Positions 1-7,103 of a DNA stretch of 12,407 nucleotides are shown piece by piece. The first letter of the stretch is position 1. Every line of letters begins with the position of its first letter. Source of the stretch: an uncultured Collinsella sp. (lineage in GTDB: Bacteria; Actinomycetota; Coriobacteriia; Coriobacteriales; Coriobacteriaceae); contig CABUQK010000059.1 of NCBI GenBank assembly GCA_902493615.1, forward strand, positions 1-12,407, written 5' to 3'. The notes under the pieces were generated by a model. It ran no database searches and was not told the DNA's origin. It was given only the letters and a program-made list of their open reading frames with translations. The position numbers were made by a program, and so were the translations under genes.

Positions 1-1055
1 CTGGTCGGGGTGTCAGCGGTGACGCACCAATACATGAAGTCCTCGGTGGCCTTCTGGGCATCCTCGGAAGCCTGGGAACTGACGCACCAGTAGTTCTCGC
101 CGCCGGAGCACAGGCCCTGGTTCTCCTCGCCGTCAACACCGATGTAGATCGGCATCATGCCAATCTGATCGTCGGTCATGCCGGCCTTGACGAGGTCAGA
201 GTAGGCCCAAGAGCCGTTCTGGTAGAAGACGGCCTTGCCGGTTGCGAACTCGTTGGTGGCGTCGTCGCCGGTCTTGGAAGCAAGCTGCGAAGGATCGCAG
301 GTGGAGTCGGTGATGTACAGGTCGAAGATCTGCTTGTAGTTGTCGAGGAACTCACCCTTGATCTCGTCGTCCTCCTGGTTGTGCTCCTTCTCAAACTCGT
401 AGTAGAGCGGCATGTTGGCAAGGTGGGTGGTGTAGCGCCAGCTAGAGGAGTCGTCCATGCCGGCGGAAGTGAAGGCACCCTCGACACCAAGCTCGTCCTT
501 GCGGGCCTGGATGTCATCGGCACAAGCCTTCAGCTTGTCGAAGGAGTTGATGTCCTCGGCCTTGTAGCCAGCCTTCTCGAGCAGCTGCTTGTTGTAAATA
601 ATGCCGAAGCTCTCCTGAACCCAGTCGATGCACACATCCTTGCCGTCGGACTGCAGAGCCAGGGAGTCATCAATGAGCTCACCGCGGAGCTTGGTATCGG
701 ACAGGTCGGCGCAGTAATCCTTCCAGTTCTTAAGACCGGTGGGGCCGTTGACCTGGAACAGGGTCGGAGCGGAGCTCTTGGACATCTCGGACTTAAGCTT
801 CTCCTCGTAGGTGTTGGAAGCGGCGGTCACGATCTTGACCTCGACGCCCTTCTCCTTCTTATAGGCCTTGGCGATCTCCTTCCACTCCTTGTCGACCTCG
901 GGCTTGAATTGGAGGAAGTAGACCTCGGCAGCGTCACCAGAAGCGGAGGAGCCGGAGCCGGCAGAACCACCGCAACCCACGAGGCCCAGACCAAGAACTG
1001 CAGCCGCGGAACCAGCAAAGCCCAGGAACTGCCTTCTGCTCATTTCGTTCTTCAT
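1..1055 (-). CDS. ABC sugar importer substrate-binding lipoprotein (family 1), 3' end off window
   Basis: Likely binds a sugar or oligosaccharide outside the membrane and delivers it to an ABC permease. The first 351 residues are visible; the stop lies beyond base 1. The N-terminus MKNEMSRRQFLGFAGS has a twin-arginine motif (SRRQFLG, residues 6-12), a hydrophobic stretch, and a lipobox LVGC with the lipidated cysteine at residue 28. A Gly/Ser-rich tether follows. The mature part resembles family 1 extracellular solute-binding proteins (CUT1 importers), for example YNKQLLEKAGYK and the GKAVFYQNGSWA segment. The start at 1055 is chosen because AAAGGGTGG lies 6 nt upstream (1062-1070); an in-frame ATG at 1043 has poorer support. 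Permease genes would be expected to the left. The substrate is not readable. A TreR-type operator overlaps its candidate promoter, suggesting it belongs to the same sugar regulon as the PTS gene at 2311. Confidence is high for family, low for substrate. Confidence 0.9.
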   Translation of the reverse strand, partial: MKNEMSRRQFLGFAGSAAAVLGLGLVGCGGSAGSGSSASGDAAEVYFLQFKPEVDKEWKEIAKAYKKEKGVEVKIVTAASNTYEEKLKSEMSKSSAPTLFQVNGPTGLKNWKDYCADLSDTKLRGELIDDSLALQSDGKDVCIDWVQESFGIIYNKQLLEKAGYKAEDINSFDKLKACADDIQARKDELGVEGAFTSAGMDDSSSWRYTTHLANMPLYYEFEKEHNQEDDEIKGEFLDNYKQIFDLYITDSTCDPSQLASKTGDDATNEFATGKAVFYQNGSWAYSDLVKAGMTDDQIGMMPIYIGVDGEENQGLCSGGENYWCVSSQASEDAQKATEDFMYWCVTADTPT

Positions 1056-1078
1056 TACAATCCACCCTTTCACACCGT

Positions 1079-1097
1079 GGCGGCACCCTTTGCCGCC
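1079..1097 (-). promoter_or_regulatory. Small leader hairpin upstream of the binding-protein gene
   Basis: GGCGGCA and TGCCGCC form a perfect 7-bp stem with a 5-nt loop, 9 bases upstream of the ribosome binding site on the minus-strand transcript. It could stabilise the mRNA or influence translation; no function is shown. Confidence 0.3.
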
Positions 1098-1221
1098 GCC
1101 TTCGGAGATTGGCTCGGGGACTTTGCCCCTTTTGCTGATTTGAACGATACGCTATTTGGCTAGTTGTTTGAACAAGTATTACTAGAGCGGTAGAAAAACT
1201 TCGGTGAACGGTAATTTCAAC

Positions 1222-1250
1222 TTGATACTTGACAAGTTTTGTATAAACAA
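1222..1250 (-). promoter_or_regulatory. Candidate promoter of the sugar-binding protein operon
   Basis: On the minus strand, TTGTTT (1250-1245) is followed after 17 nt by TATCAA (1227-1222), a reasonable sigma-70-type pair in an AT-rich stretch. The spacer also holds a perfect inverted repeat ACTTG-T-CAAGT (1227-1237). A related sequence, TTGAACAAGT, occurs at 1168-1177. The operator at 1241-1248 overlaps the -35 box, a standard arrangement for repression. Confidence 0.4.
1239..1250. promoter_or_regulatory. Candidate TreR/GntR-type operator 1
   Basis: TTGTATAAACAA is a near-palindrome with core GTATAAAC, matching the GTnTAnAC pattern of HutC-subfamily GntR regulators and differing by one base from the TTGTATATACAA type reported for Bacillus TreR. 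The same core pattern recurs at 2138-2145 and 2260-2267, flanking the regulator gene. Confidence 0.5.
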
Positions 1251-1268
1251 TTATTTGTTATCGAATGC

Positions 1269-1323
1269 AGAGAAAACGCCCGGTCAAGCCGATGTACCGT
1301 CGGTTTGACCGGGCGTTTTCTCT
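1269..1323 (-). terminator. Strong intrinsic terminator after the GntR-family gene, possibly bidirectional
   Basis: A perfect 19-bp inverted repeat (arms 1269-1287 and 1305-1323) continues inward through a G-T wobble and four more pairs to a 7-base loop (1293-1299). The arms contain runs of A and T at their outer ends, so each strand shows a T run after the GC-rich part. It lies 38 bases past the stop of the regulator gene and separates it from the binding-protein operon on the same strand. Confidence 0.85.
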
Positions 1324-1361
1324 TTGAGACCATGAGTCTCGTCAGGCTGCGAGCTAGCCGG

Positions 1362-2081
1362 CTATCGCTTGGAATTGACGCGGTAATGGAAGATCTCGGG
1401 GTGTGTGCGAGTGTGCGTCACCTCAAACAAGATGCCATCCGAGGTGTACGACTGACTCTCCATGACGGCAACGCAGTTATATTTGCCGAGGTCAAGATAG
1501 CTGCAGTCCTCATCGTTGGCGAGCTCGACACTCACCGTACGACGGCTCGCCATCACTTTGACACCGCGCTTGTGCTCCAGATAGCCGTAAATAGAATCTG
1601 CCGCGATCTCGGGAGTCAGGCCCTTGGCGATCGACGCCAAAAAATAGCCATGGTCCACTTGGCGCGCGTTGCCGTTGAGGCTTCGGACACGCACTACGCG
1701 AATCAACTCCTCGCCCACCTTAAAGCCCAGGTGACGAGAGAGTTGCTCGGTGCAAACCAGATGTTCGAAAGACTTAACGTCCGTCGATGCAACGGCATTG
1801 TTGCGCTTTGCAAACTCGCCAAACGACTCAACCTCTTCGAGTGCGCCCAACATGTCGGTTTCGCCCTTAAGCCAAATAACGCGCACGCCCTTGCCGTGTA
1901 TAGGCTGCACAAACATCCCGTCGGCCAGCATACCCAAGGCGCGACGGACGGTATTGCGAGTGCATCCGAACTCCGCGGTCAGCTCGGCTTCGGTTGGCAG
2001 CATCTCCTGAAACGCATAGGTCCCATTAATGATGCGCGAGCGTATTTCTCGGTAGATTCCTTCGTATATCGCTTTTGGCAT
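1362..2081 (-). CDS. TreR-like GntR/HutC-family transcriptional repressor with UTRA ligand domain
   Basis: A 239-residue DNA-binding repressor, the usual length for the HutC subfamily. Residues about 3-70 form the winged helix-turn-helix (IYREIRSRIINGTY, then LPTEAELTAEFGCTRNTVRRAL and the GKGVRV wing). Residues about 90-236 are a UTRA effector domain. The C-terminal half follows Bacillus TreR closely in pattern: IRVVRVRSLNG, a D-x-x-YF segment, SIYGYLE, and DxEDCSYLDL. TreR-type proteins bind phosphorylated sugars and release DNA. The start at 2081 has AGAGGTG 6 nt upstream. It is divergent from the PTS gene at 2311, and GTTTAAAC palindromes lie between them, so autoregulation plus control of the permease is likely. 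The inducer is probably a phosphorylated sugar made by the PTS; which sugar is unknown. Confidence 0.88.
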   Translation of the reverse strand: MPKAIYEGIYREIRSRIINGTYAFQEMLPTEAELTAEFGCTRNTVRRALGMLADGMFVQPIHGKGVRVIWLKGETDMLGALEEVESFGEFAKRNNAVASTDVKSFEHLVCTEQLSRHLGFKVGEELIRVVRVRSLNGNARQVDHGYFLASIAKGLTPEIAADSIYGYLEHKRGVKVMASRRTVSVELANDEDCSYLDLGKYNCVAVMESQSYTSDGILFEVTHTRTHPEIFHYRVNSKR

Positions 2082-2116
2082 TGTTTCACCTCTACATTAT
2101 TCATTTCCGGCTAGGC

Positions 2117-2145
2117 ACGATAGCATTTCTTAAAGTTGTTTAAAC
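2117..2145 (-). promoter_or_regulatory. Candidate operator 2 and weak -10 box for the regulator gene
   Basis: GTTTAAAC (2138-2145) is a perfect 8-bp palindrome fitting GTnTAnAC. On the minus strand a TATCGT (2122-2117) could be the -10 box of the repressor gene, which places the palindrome on its -35 region. The overlapping inverted repeat ACCGA-ATA-TCGGT (2144-2156) and AACCGT-TG-ACGGTT (2172-2185) may be sites for another factor. Confidence 0.4.
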
Positions 2146-2244
2146 CGAATATCGGTAAAGCGACAGGATTTAACCGTTGACGGTTTCTGTCATGCCCAAA
2201 TCGGTTTCGCTCAAAACTGCCGGTACGACAATCGTCTGGTCCTC

Positions 2245-2267
2245 TACAATGAATCCATTGTTTAAAC
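2245..2267 (+). promoter_or_regulatory. Candidate -10 box and operator 3 of the PTS gene
   Basis: TACAAT (2245-2250) is a good -10 hexamer, though no good -35 box is visible at the proper distance. GTTTAAAC (2260-2267) is identical to operator 2 and would cover the transcription start, as expected for a repressor site. The PTS start codon follows 43 bases later. Confidence 0.45.
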
Positions 2268-2310
2268 GTTTCCCCTCGCGCAACGCGCCTCGATATTCGG
2301 AAGGCAGAAC

Positions 2311-4761
2311 ATGCTGCAAAAAATCCAACGCTTTGGCGGGGCAATGTTCGCGCCCGCCATGCTGTTTTCTATATCAGGCCTCATGGTCGGCGTCTCCGCT
2401 CTCGCAACGACTGCGGACATCGTCGGCGATCTCGCCGTATACGGAACCCCTTGGTACGTTTTCTGGGCTATCATCCAGCGCGGCTCGTGGACGGTCTTTA
2501 AACGCCTCCCGCTCCTTTTTGCCGTAGCGCTGCCCATCGGTCTTGCCCAAAAACAACCGGCTCGTTGCTGCCTCGAGGCTCTCGTCGCCTATTTTGCCTA
2601 CTGCTTCTTTTTGAGCGAGATCATTAAGCTGAGCGGAGACAACCTTGGACTTGAGTACCCGTCATCTTTGACCTCCGCCAGCGGTATCACCGTCATCGAC
2701 GGCATCAAGACGCTCGACACCGGCATTATCGGCCCGCTGGCGGTATCGGCAACCGTCGTCGCCATCCATGACCGCTTCTACGATGCCAAAATTCCCGATT
2801 GGCTCGGCACCTTCTCGGGCTCCTCGCTGGTCTACCTCATCAGCTTTTTTGCCGTGTTTGCCCTTGCCGCTATCTCGGCCGCCATCGTGCCCTACGTATA
2901 CGATGTAACTGATACGCTGCGTCACGCGCTTGCAGGCATCGGTCCCTTTGGCGTGGGCATCTTTGTCTTTTTAGAACGAGCACTCGAGCCCTTTGGCCTG
3001 CACCACCTGCTCTACATGCCGATCTACTACGACAACCTGGTCATTAACGACGGCATCTACGCCACGTGGAGCAGTTTGCTCCCCATCCTCTCCCATAGCA
3101 CGCGCCCCCTTAATGAACTTGCGCCGTGGGCCGGTTTTACCGCCACCGGCTGGGTCAAGCTCTTTGGCCTTCCTGCCATCGCAGCTGCGTTCTACTCCAC
3201 CGCAAAACCCGAGCGCCGTGCCGGCCTCAGGGTCATCCTTGCTCCCGCCATCATCGCCTCGGTGGTTTGCGGCGTTACCGAGCCACTCGAGTTTCTCTTT
3301 ATGTTCACCCACCCCGGGCTCTTTTTGCTCTACGCCGTCTTATCGTCTTGCCTTGCCACAACCATGAATCTCTTTGGCATCGTCGGCATCTTCTCGGGCG
3401 GCCTGATGGAGATGGCAGCCTTCAACTTTATTCCGCTCATGCGCACGCATGCCGGTACCTATCTTTTGGCGCTCGGTATCGGCCTTGCCTTTAGCCTCAT
3501 CTTTTTTGTTAGTTTTCGAGCACTCATCTTGGTCTATGACCTTAAGACACCGGGCCGCGAGGATCATGTTGCCAATCGCGCGGCAATCGATTGTTTAACG
3601 GGAAGCAACTTTGCCAAAGAGCAATCCCCCAATGACGAGGTCGATAGTCGATCCGATCAAGATCACGTCCTCGCTGAGCGGGTAATTCAGCTTTTAGGTG
3701 GCGTTGGCAATATCGTGGGCGCAACCAACTGCGCCACGCGCCTGCGCGTCGAGGTCGCAGACCCTTCCATCGTTGCAGATAACGCGTCGTTTGTCGCGGT
3801 GGGCGCCAAGGGCCTCATCATTACGGGCAAGACCGCCCAGGTGGTCATCGGCATCTCCGTTCCCCGCGTTAAAGAGCATTTTGACCAGATCATGGGCCTC
3901 GAGCCGGAATTTGTGCCCACCACCTCGGCCTCCCCTGCCGCCAGCGCAGCCCATAAGCGCGGCGCTATTTGCTTCTTCGATATCGACGGAACGCTCGCCT
4001 GGCAAGACCCCAGGCTCGCCCAAGACCTTCCCGAAGACGAGCGGGACCTCTCCCCCTATCCCAACGAGGCGGTTTCGCAGGCAATCCGCGAGTTTGTCGC
4101 CAACGGCAACATGGCCTTTATCTGCACGGGACGCACCCTGAGCTGCATCCACCCCAAACTTCTTGAGCTGCCTTGGACCGGCATCGTCTGTCTTGCGGGC
4201 GGTTACGCCGAGATCAACGGACACGCAATTCGCGATCTGTCGATGACGCCCAGTATGCTGCAGCGTCTTGCCCCCTACCTTGAGCAATCGGGCGAGGTCA
4301 TCCGCTTTGAGGGCCTCAACGGCGTCGTGCGCATGAGTGCCGATGCGCCCGATGCTCCCGGATACGCGCGCACCCTGGGCGACGCAGTCACGCAGCTGCA
4401 ACATTACAGTGTCTACAAGATCTTGATGTCTACATCGCTCGCCAACCACATCGCTCAAGATAAGGCACTTGAGCCGCTGCTGTGCTTTAATGAGCTCGAA
4501 CTCGAGGTAACCGAAATCTCGCCCCGCGAATGCACGAAGCGCGGGGGCATCCAGTCTGTACTCGACGCCCTCGACCCCCACCACGGAACCGTATACGGCA
4601 TTGGCGACGCCAGCAATGACGTCTCGCTGATGAACGCCGTCGATGTCGGCATCGCCATGGGCAATGCGCCGGACTATCTCAAAAAGCGCGCCGACTACAT
4701 CACCGACTCGGTCGACAAAGATGGCGTCGTCAAGGCGCTCGAGCACTTTAGGCTTATATAA
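2311..4761 (+). CDS. PTS EIICB permease of the alpha-glucoside (MalP/GlvC-like) type fused to a C-terminal HAD-family phosphatase
   Basis: An 816-residue membrane protein expected to import and phosphorylate a sugar, then possibly dephosphorylate a product. Residues 1 to about 415 are the EIIC transport domain: the start LQKIQRFGGAMF is almost that of Bacillus GlvC/MalP, and GVTEPLEF (321-328) is the conserved sugar-site loop. Residues about 440-525 are EIIB, with the phosphorylated cysteine at 474 in TNCATRLR. A short Ala/Pro/Ser linker leads to a HAD-IIB (Cof-like) hydrolase at 551-816 with all four motifs: DIDGT (Asp557, Asp559), CTGRT (Thr606), Lys743, and GDASND (Asp766, Asp770). No EIIA domain is present, so a separate EIIA must supply phosphate. 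GGAAGG lies 6 nt before the start, and homology confirms it. No 6-phospho-alpha-glucosidase gene is nearby. The sugar is inferred only from the family. Confidence 0.9.
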   Translation: MLQKIQRFGGAMFAPAMLFSISGLMVGVSALATTADIVGDLAVYGTPWYVFWAIIQRGSWTVFKRLPLLFAVALPIGLAQKQPARCCLEALVAYFAYCFFLSEIIKLSGDNLGLEYPSSLTSASGITVIDGIKTLDTGIIGPLAVSATVVAIHDRFYDAKIPDWLGTFSGSSLVYLISFFAVFALAAISAAIVPYVYDVTDTLRHALAGIGPFGVGIFVFLERALEPFGLHHLLYMPIYYDNLVINDGIYATWSSLLPILSHSTRPLNELAPWAGFTATGWVKLFGLPAIAAAFYSTAKPERRAGLRVILAPAIIASVVCGVTEPLEFLFMFTHPGLFLLYAVLSSCLATTMNLFGIVGIFSGGLMEMAAFNFIPLMRTHAGTYLLALGIGLAFSLIFFVSFRALILVYDLKTPGREDHVANRAAIDCLTGSNFAKEQSPNDEVDSRSDQDHVLAERVIQLLGGVGNIVGATNCATRLRVEVADPSIVADNASFVAVGAKGLIITGKTAQVVIGISVPRVKEHFDQIMGLEPEFVPTTSASPAASAAHKRGAICFFDIDGTLAWQDPRLAQDLPEDERDLSPYPNEAVSQAIREFVANGNMAFICTGRTLSCIHPKLLELPWTGIVCLAGGYAEINGHAIRDLSMTPSMLQRLAPYLEQSGEVIRFEGLNGVVRMSADAPDAPGYARTLGDAVTQLQHYSVYKILMSTSLANHIAQDKALEPLLCFNELELEVTEISPRECTKRGGIQSVLDALDPHHGTVYGIGDASNDVSLMNAVDVGIAMGNAPDYLKKRADYITDSVDKDGVVKALEHFRLI

Positions 4762-4874
4762 GCAGCCGGCACGCGCACGCGTCCCGTCTCCCCAAATCGC
4801 CAAAACAGACGCGCCGGCAACTCCAATGTGGCAATATGGTATCTGCACACCGCAACGATGCAACCTAAGAAAGA

Positions 4875-5900
4875 ATGCGAGAACCTGTGTCCAGTCCGTT
4901 TACCAGCTTTTTAGCCCAGCACTTTGACCAGATTAACGACTATCTGGCCACGTTCTTTGACGGACAGGCGACCTCTGCCGATATCGAGCGCTACCTGTAT
5001 ACCCCGCTCTCGGCATTTACCGCCAATGCCGGCAAGCGCCACCGCCCGCTCATCTGCATGCTCGCCGCCGCCGCAGTGGGCGGCAGCTTTGAGAGCGCCC
5101 GCAGCGCCGCGGCGGCTATCGAGCATTTCCAGTCGGGTGCGCTCATCCACGACGACATCGCCGATAACGGGCAGCTGCGCCGCGGCAAGCCCTGTATGCA
5201 CCTCACCGAGGGCACGGGACTTGCCATCAACTGCGGCGACCTGGCACTTACCATGGTCACCAAGACGGTTCTCGACGATCCCACGCTTGAGGCAGACGTA
5301 AAGCTGCGCGTGCTTCACGAGCTTACCGAGATGATCGTCCGCACCATCGAGGGCCAGGCGCTCGACTTGGGCTGGGTCCGTGACGGGCGCTTTGACATCT
5401 CGGTCGACGATTACCTGGACATGGCGACGCACAAGACCGCGTATTACAGCGGAGCCACGCCGCTTGCCGCCGGGGCCATCATTGGCGGAGGCAGCGAACA
5501 GCAGGTCGAGGCACTGCGCGCCTTTGGCCTGCACACGGGCCTTGCCTTCCAGATTCAAGATGATCTGCTCAACTTGATCGGTACCAAGGAGGCCGCCAAC
5601 AAGGACTTCCGCACCGACATCACCGAGGGCAAGCGCACGCTTGTCGCCGTACACGCCCTCTCCGATGAGCGCTATCACGACGAGATTGAAGCGATCCTCT
5701 CCTCGGGCACCGAGGACCCCGCGCAGCTCGCGCGCGCCGTGGAAATCTTCCAGGAGACCGGCTCTATCGATTACGCCCACGCCTACGCGCTGGACCTGAC
5801 CGCCAAAGCTAAGGCCGCCATCGAGGACGTTTCGCTCGACCCGCATGCACGCGAGCTGTTCCTCTCCATGGCAGATTTCTTTGTGGAGCGCCTTAACTAG
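4875..5900 (+). CDS. Trans-polyprenyl diphosphate synthase (geranylgeranyl or longer chain)
   Basis: A 341-residue cytoplasmic isoprenyl synthase that condenses isopentenyl diphosphate onto an allylic diphosphate, for quinone or lipid-carrier precursors. It has GKRHRP near residue 53, the first Asp-rich motif DDIAD (93-97) followed by LRRGKP, a HKT motif, and the second Asp-rich motif FQIQDDLLN (225-233) followed by the KDFRTDITEGK segment. Small residues (Gly88, Ala89) occupy the fifth and fourth positions before the first motif, where farnesyl-making enzymes usually have bulky ones, so C20 or longer products are likely. The second motif ends in Asn rather than Asp, as in some geranylgeranyl synthases. 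The ATG at 4875 has only a weak purine-rich AAGAAAG upstream; a GTG at 4887 is the alternative. It lies 113 bases after the PTS gene with no clear terminator between, so read-through is possible. Confidence 0.9.
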   Translation: MREPVSSPFTSFLAQHFDQINDYLATFFDGQATSADIERYLYTPLSAFTANAGKRHRPLICMLAAAAVGGSFESARSAAAAIEHFQSGALIHDDIADNGQLRRGKPCMHLTEGTGLAINCGDLALTMVTKTVLDDPTLEADVKLRVLHELTEMIVRTIEGQALDLGWVRDGRFDISVDDYLDMATHKTAYYSGATPLAAGAIIGGGSEQQVEALRAFGLHTGLAFQIQDDLLNLIGTKEAANKDFRTDITEGKRTLVAVHALSDERYHDEIEAILSSGTEDPAQLARAVEIFQETGSIDYAHAYALDLTAKAKAAIEDVSLDPHARELFLSMADFFVERLN

Positions 5901-5942
5901 CGGGGGTTATAAAACCTGTCAGCAGCGTATTTGGGTACAACT

Positions 5943-5951
5943 TGCTACACT
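5943..5951 (+). promoter_or_regulatory. Possible extended -10 promoter element
   Basis: TGCTACACT fits an extended -10 box (TGn followed by TACACT) 88 bases before the next start codon. There is no clear -35 box, so this is tentative. Confidence 0.3.
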
Positions 5952-6038
5952 GTTGAGTGCATGTTTATGCATCCCTTTGCGTTGTCTATCCGACACACGC
6001 TCAAATAGTACGAATGGTACGCCGAAAGGGGTTCGTTC

Positions 6039-6944
6039 ATGGAACCTATTACAACGGGCATGCAGGGAGCAGCCGTCGAGGACGTCCAGTCCCGCCTTCT
6101 GCAGCTCGGCTATACAATCGATGACACCGAGGTTGCCGACAAGCGCTTTGGCACCACCACCGAACAGGCTGTTGGCACCTTTAGGCTCGATAGCGGCCTT
6201 GCCGCTGGCTGTGCCGTCGATATCCCCTGCTGGAGCGCTCTGGTCGACGCCTCGTATAAACTGGGCGACCGCACCCTCTACCTGCGTATGCCCAATTTCC
6301 ATGGCGCCGACGTGCAGGCCCTGCAGCGCGCGCTCAACGTTTTGGGCTTTGCCTGCGGTGAGGACGATGGCTACTTTGGCCCTCACACCGAGGCGGCCCT
6401 TCAGCAGTTCCAGGAAAACGTCGGTCTGTTTGCCGACGGTATGGCTTTCCAGGATACCTACGCCTACATCAACCGCCTGCACCACGTATGGGAGGGTAAA
6501 CCTTCGGTGACCGAGGCCGAATCGCGCATCGGCTTTGCCCGCGCGGCCAACGTACTCGAACGTTTCCAGATTGCCGTCATCGGCGAGGACCCTATCGCGC
6601 GCAGCGTAGCATCGCGCATGTGGAACATCGCCACGGCGACGACCGACAACAGCGGTATGATGCTTTGCGATTCCGAGGTTCCGACCGACGTTGACCTGGT
6701 GCTCGAGATCGCAAGCGACGAGCTGCCCGCCGACGCCGCTCCGCGCGCCACGATTGCCCTCGCCGAGTGCCACAACCTGGCCCAGCGCATCCGCACCGCC
6801 AATGTCGCCGCACAGCAAAAGCCGGCACGCATCCGCATTGAGCTCACCGGCATGACGCGCTACAACGGCACCTTCACTGCCAGCGACGCCCAGACGCTCG
6901 CGGTACGCCTGCTCGATGGCGTTTGCGATGCCCTCGCAGATTAG
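6039..6944 (+). CDS. CwlM-like protein: two peptidoglycan-binding domains and a degenerate amidase domain, probably cytoplasmic
   Basis: A 301-residue protein. Residues about 5-70 and 78-147 are PG_binding_1 repeats (EDVQSRLLQLGY; DVQALQRALNVLGF, then DGYFGPHTEAALQQFQ). The junction ASYKLGDRTLY (71-81) closely matches mycobacterial CwlM. Residues about 173-301 follow the outline of an Amidase_3 domain (DVDLVLEIASDE; IRIELTGM; a final DAQTLAVRLLDGV helix), but the DPGHGG-type and later zinc-binding histidines are missing, so hydrolysis is unlikely. There is no signal peptide or membrane segment, which fits CwlM, a cytoplasmic regulator that activates MurA in mycobacteria when phosphorylated. 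AAGGGG lies 7 nt before the start. Whether it regulates MurA here is inference; the domain recognition is from remembered sequence, not from a search. Confidence 0.7.
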   Translation: MEPITTGMQGAAVEDVQSRLLQLGYTIDDTEVADKRFGTTTEQAVGTFRLDSGLAAGCAVDIPCWSALVDASYKLGDRTLYLRMPNFHGADVQALQRALNVLGFACGEDDGYFGPHTEAALQQFQENVGLFADGMAFQDTYAYINRLHHVWEGKPSVTEAESRIGFARAANVLERFQIAVIGEDPIARSVASRMWNIATATTDNSGMMLCDSEVPTDVDLVLEIASDELPADAAPRATIALAECHNLAQRIRTANVAAQQKPARIRIELTGMTRYNGTFTASDAQTLAVRLLDGVCDALAD

Positions 6945-6980
6945 GTAAACTAGACGAGTTGCTTTTGGCAACACCCATAC

Positions 6981-7055
6981 TGGGACGTAGTTCAACGGTA
7001 GAACTCCGGTTTTTGGTGCCGGCTGTTGGGGGTTCGAATCCCTCCGTCCCAGCCA
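6981..7055 (+). tRNA. tRNA-Gln (anticodon TTG), CCA encoded
   Basis: A complete cloverleaf is visible. TGGGACG pairs with CGTCCCA in the acceptor stem and GTTC with GAAC in the D stem. CCGGT pairs with GCCGG around a loop holding TTG, and the T arm is GGGGG-TTCGAAT-CCCTC. Discriminator G and an encoded CCA end the gene. It decodes CAA, and CAG by wobble. The first 16 bases of its terminal T-arm/acceptor segment are repeated at 7227-7242. Confidence 0.96.
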
Positions 7056-7064
7056 AGGTAACTG

Positions 7065-7100
7065 AGCGCCCTGGGCTTTCATCAGCCCGGGGCGCTTTCT
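7065..7100 (+). terminator. Intrinsic terminator of the tRNA-Gln transcript
   Basis: AGCGCCCTGGGCT (7065-7077) pairs with AGCCCGGGGCGCT (7084-7096), 13 bp with one G-T wobble and a 6-base loop, followed by TTTCTT. It begins 10 bases after the CCA end. Confidence 0.9.
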
Positions 7101-7103
7101 TGT

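Noticed and set aside
381..2114. Plus-strand ORFs 381-1163 and 1239-2114
   Set aside because: They are antisense to the binding protein and the GntR regulator, which have clear signal peptide, domains and ribosome sites.
3694..4863. 389-residue minus-strand ORF opposite the PTS-HAD gene
   Set aside because: It is antisense to strongly recognisable EIIB and HAD domains and shows no family features; long shadows are expected at this GC content.
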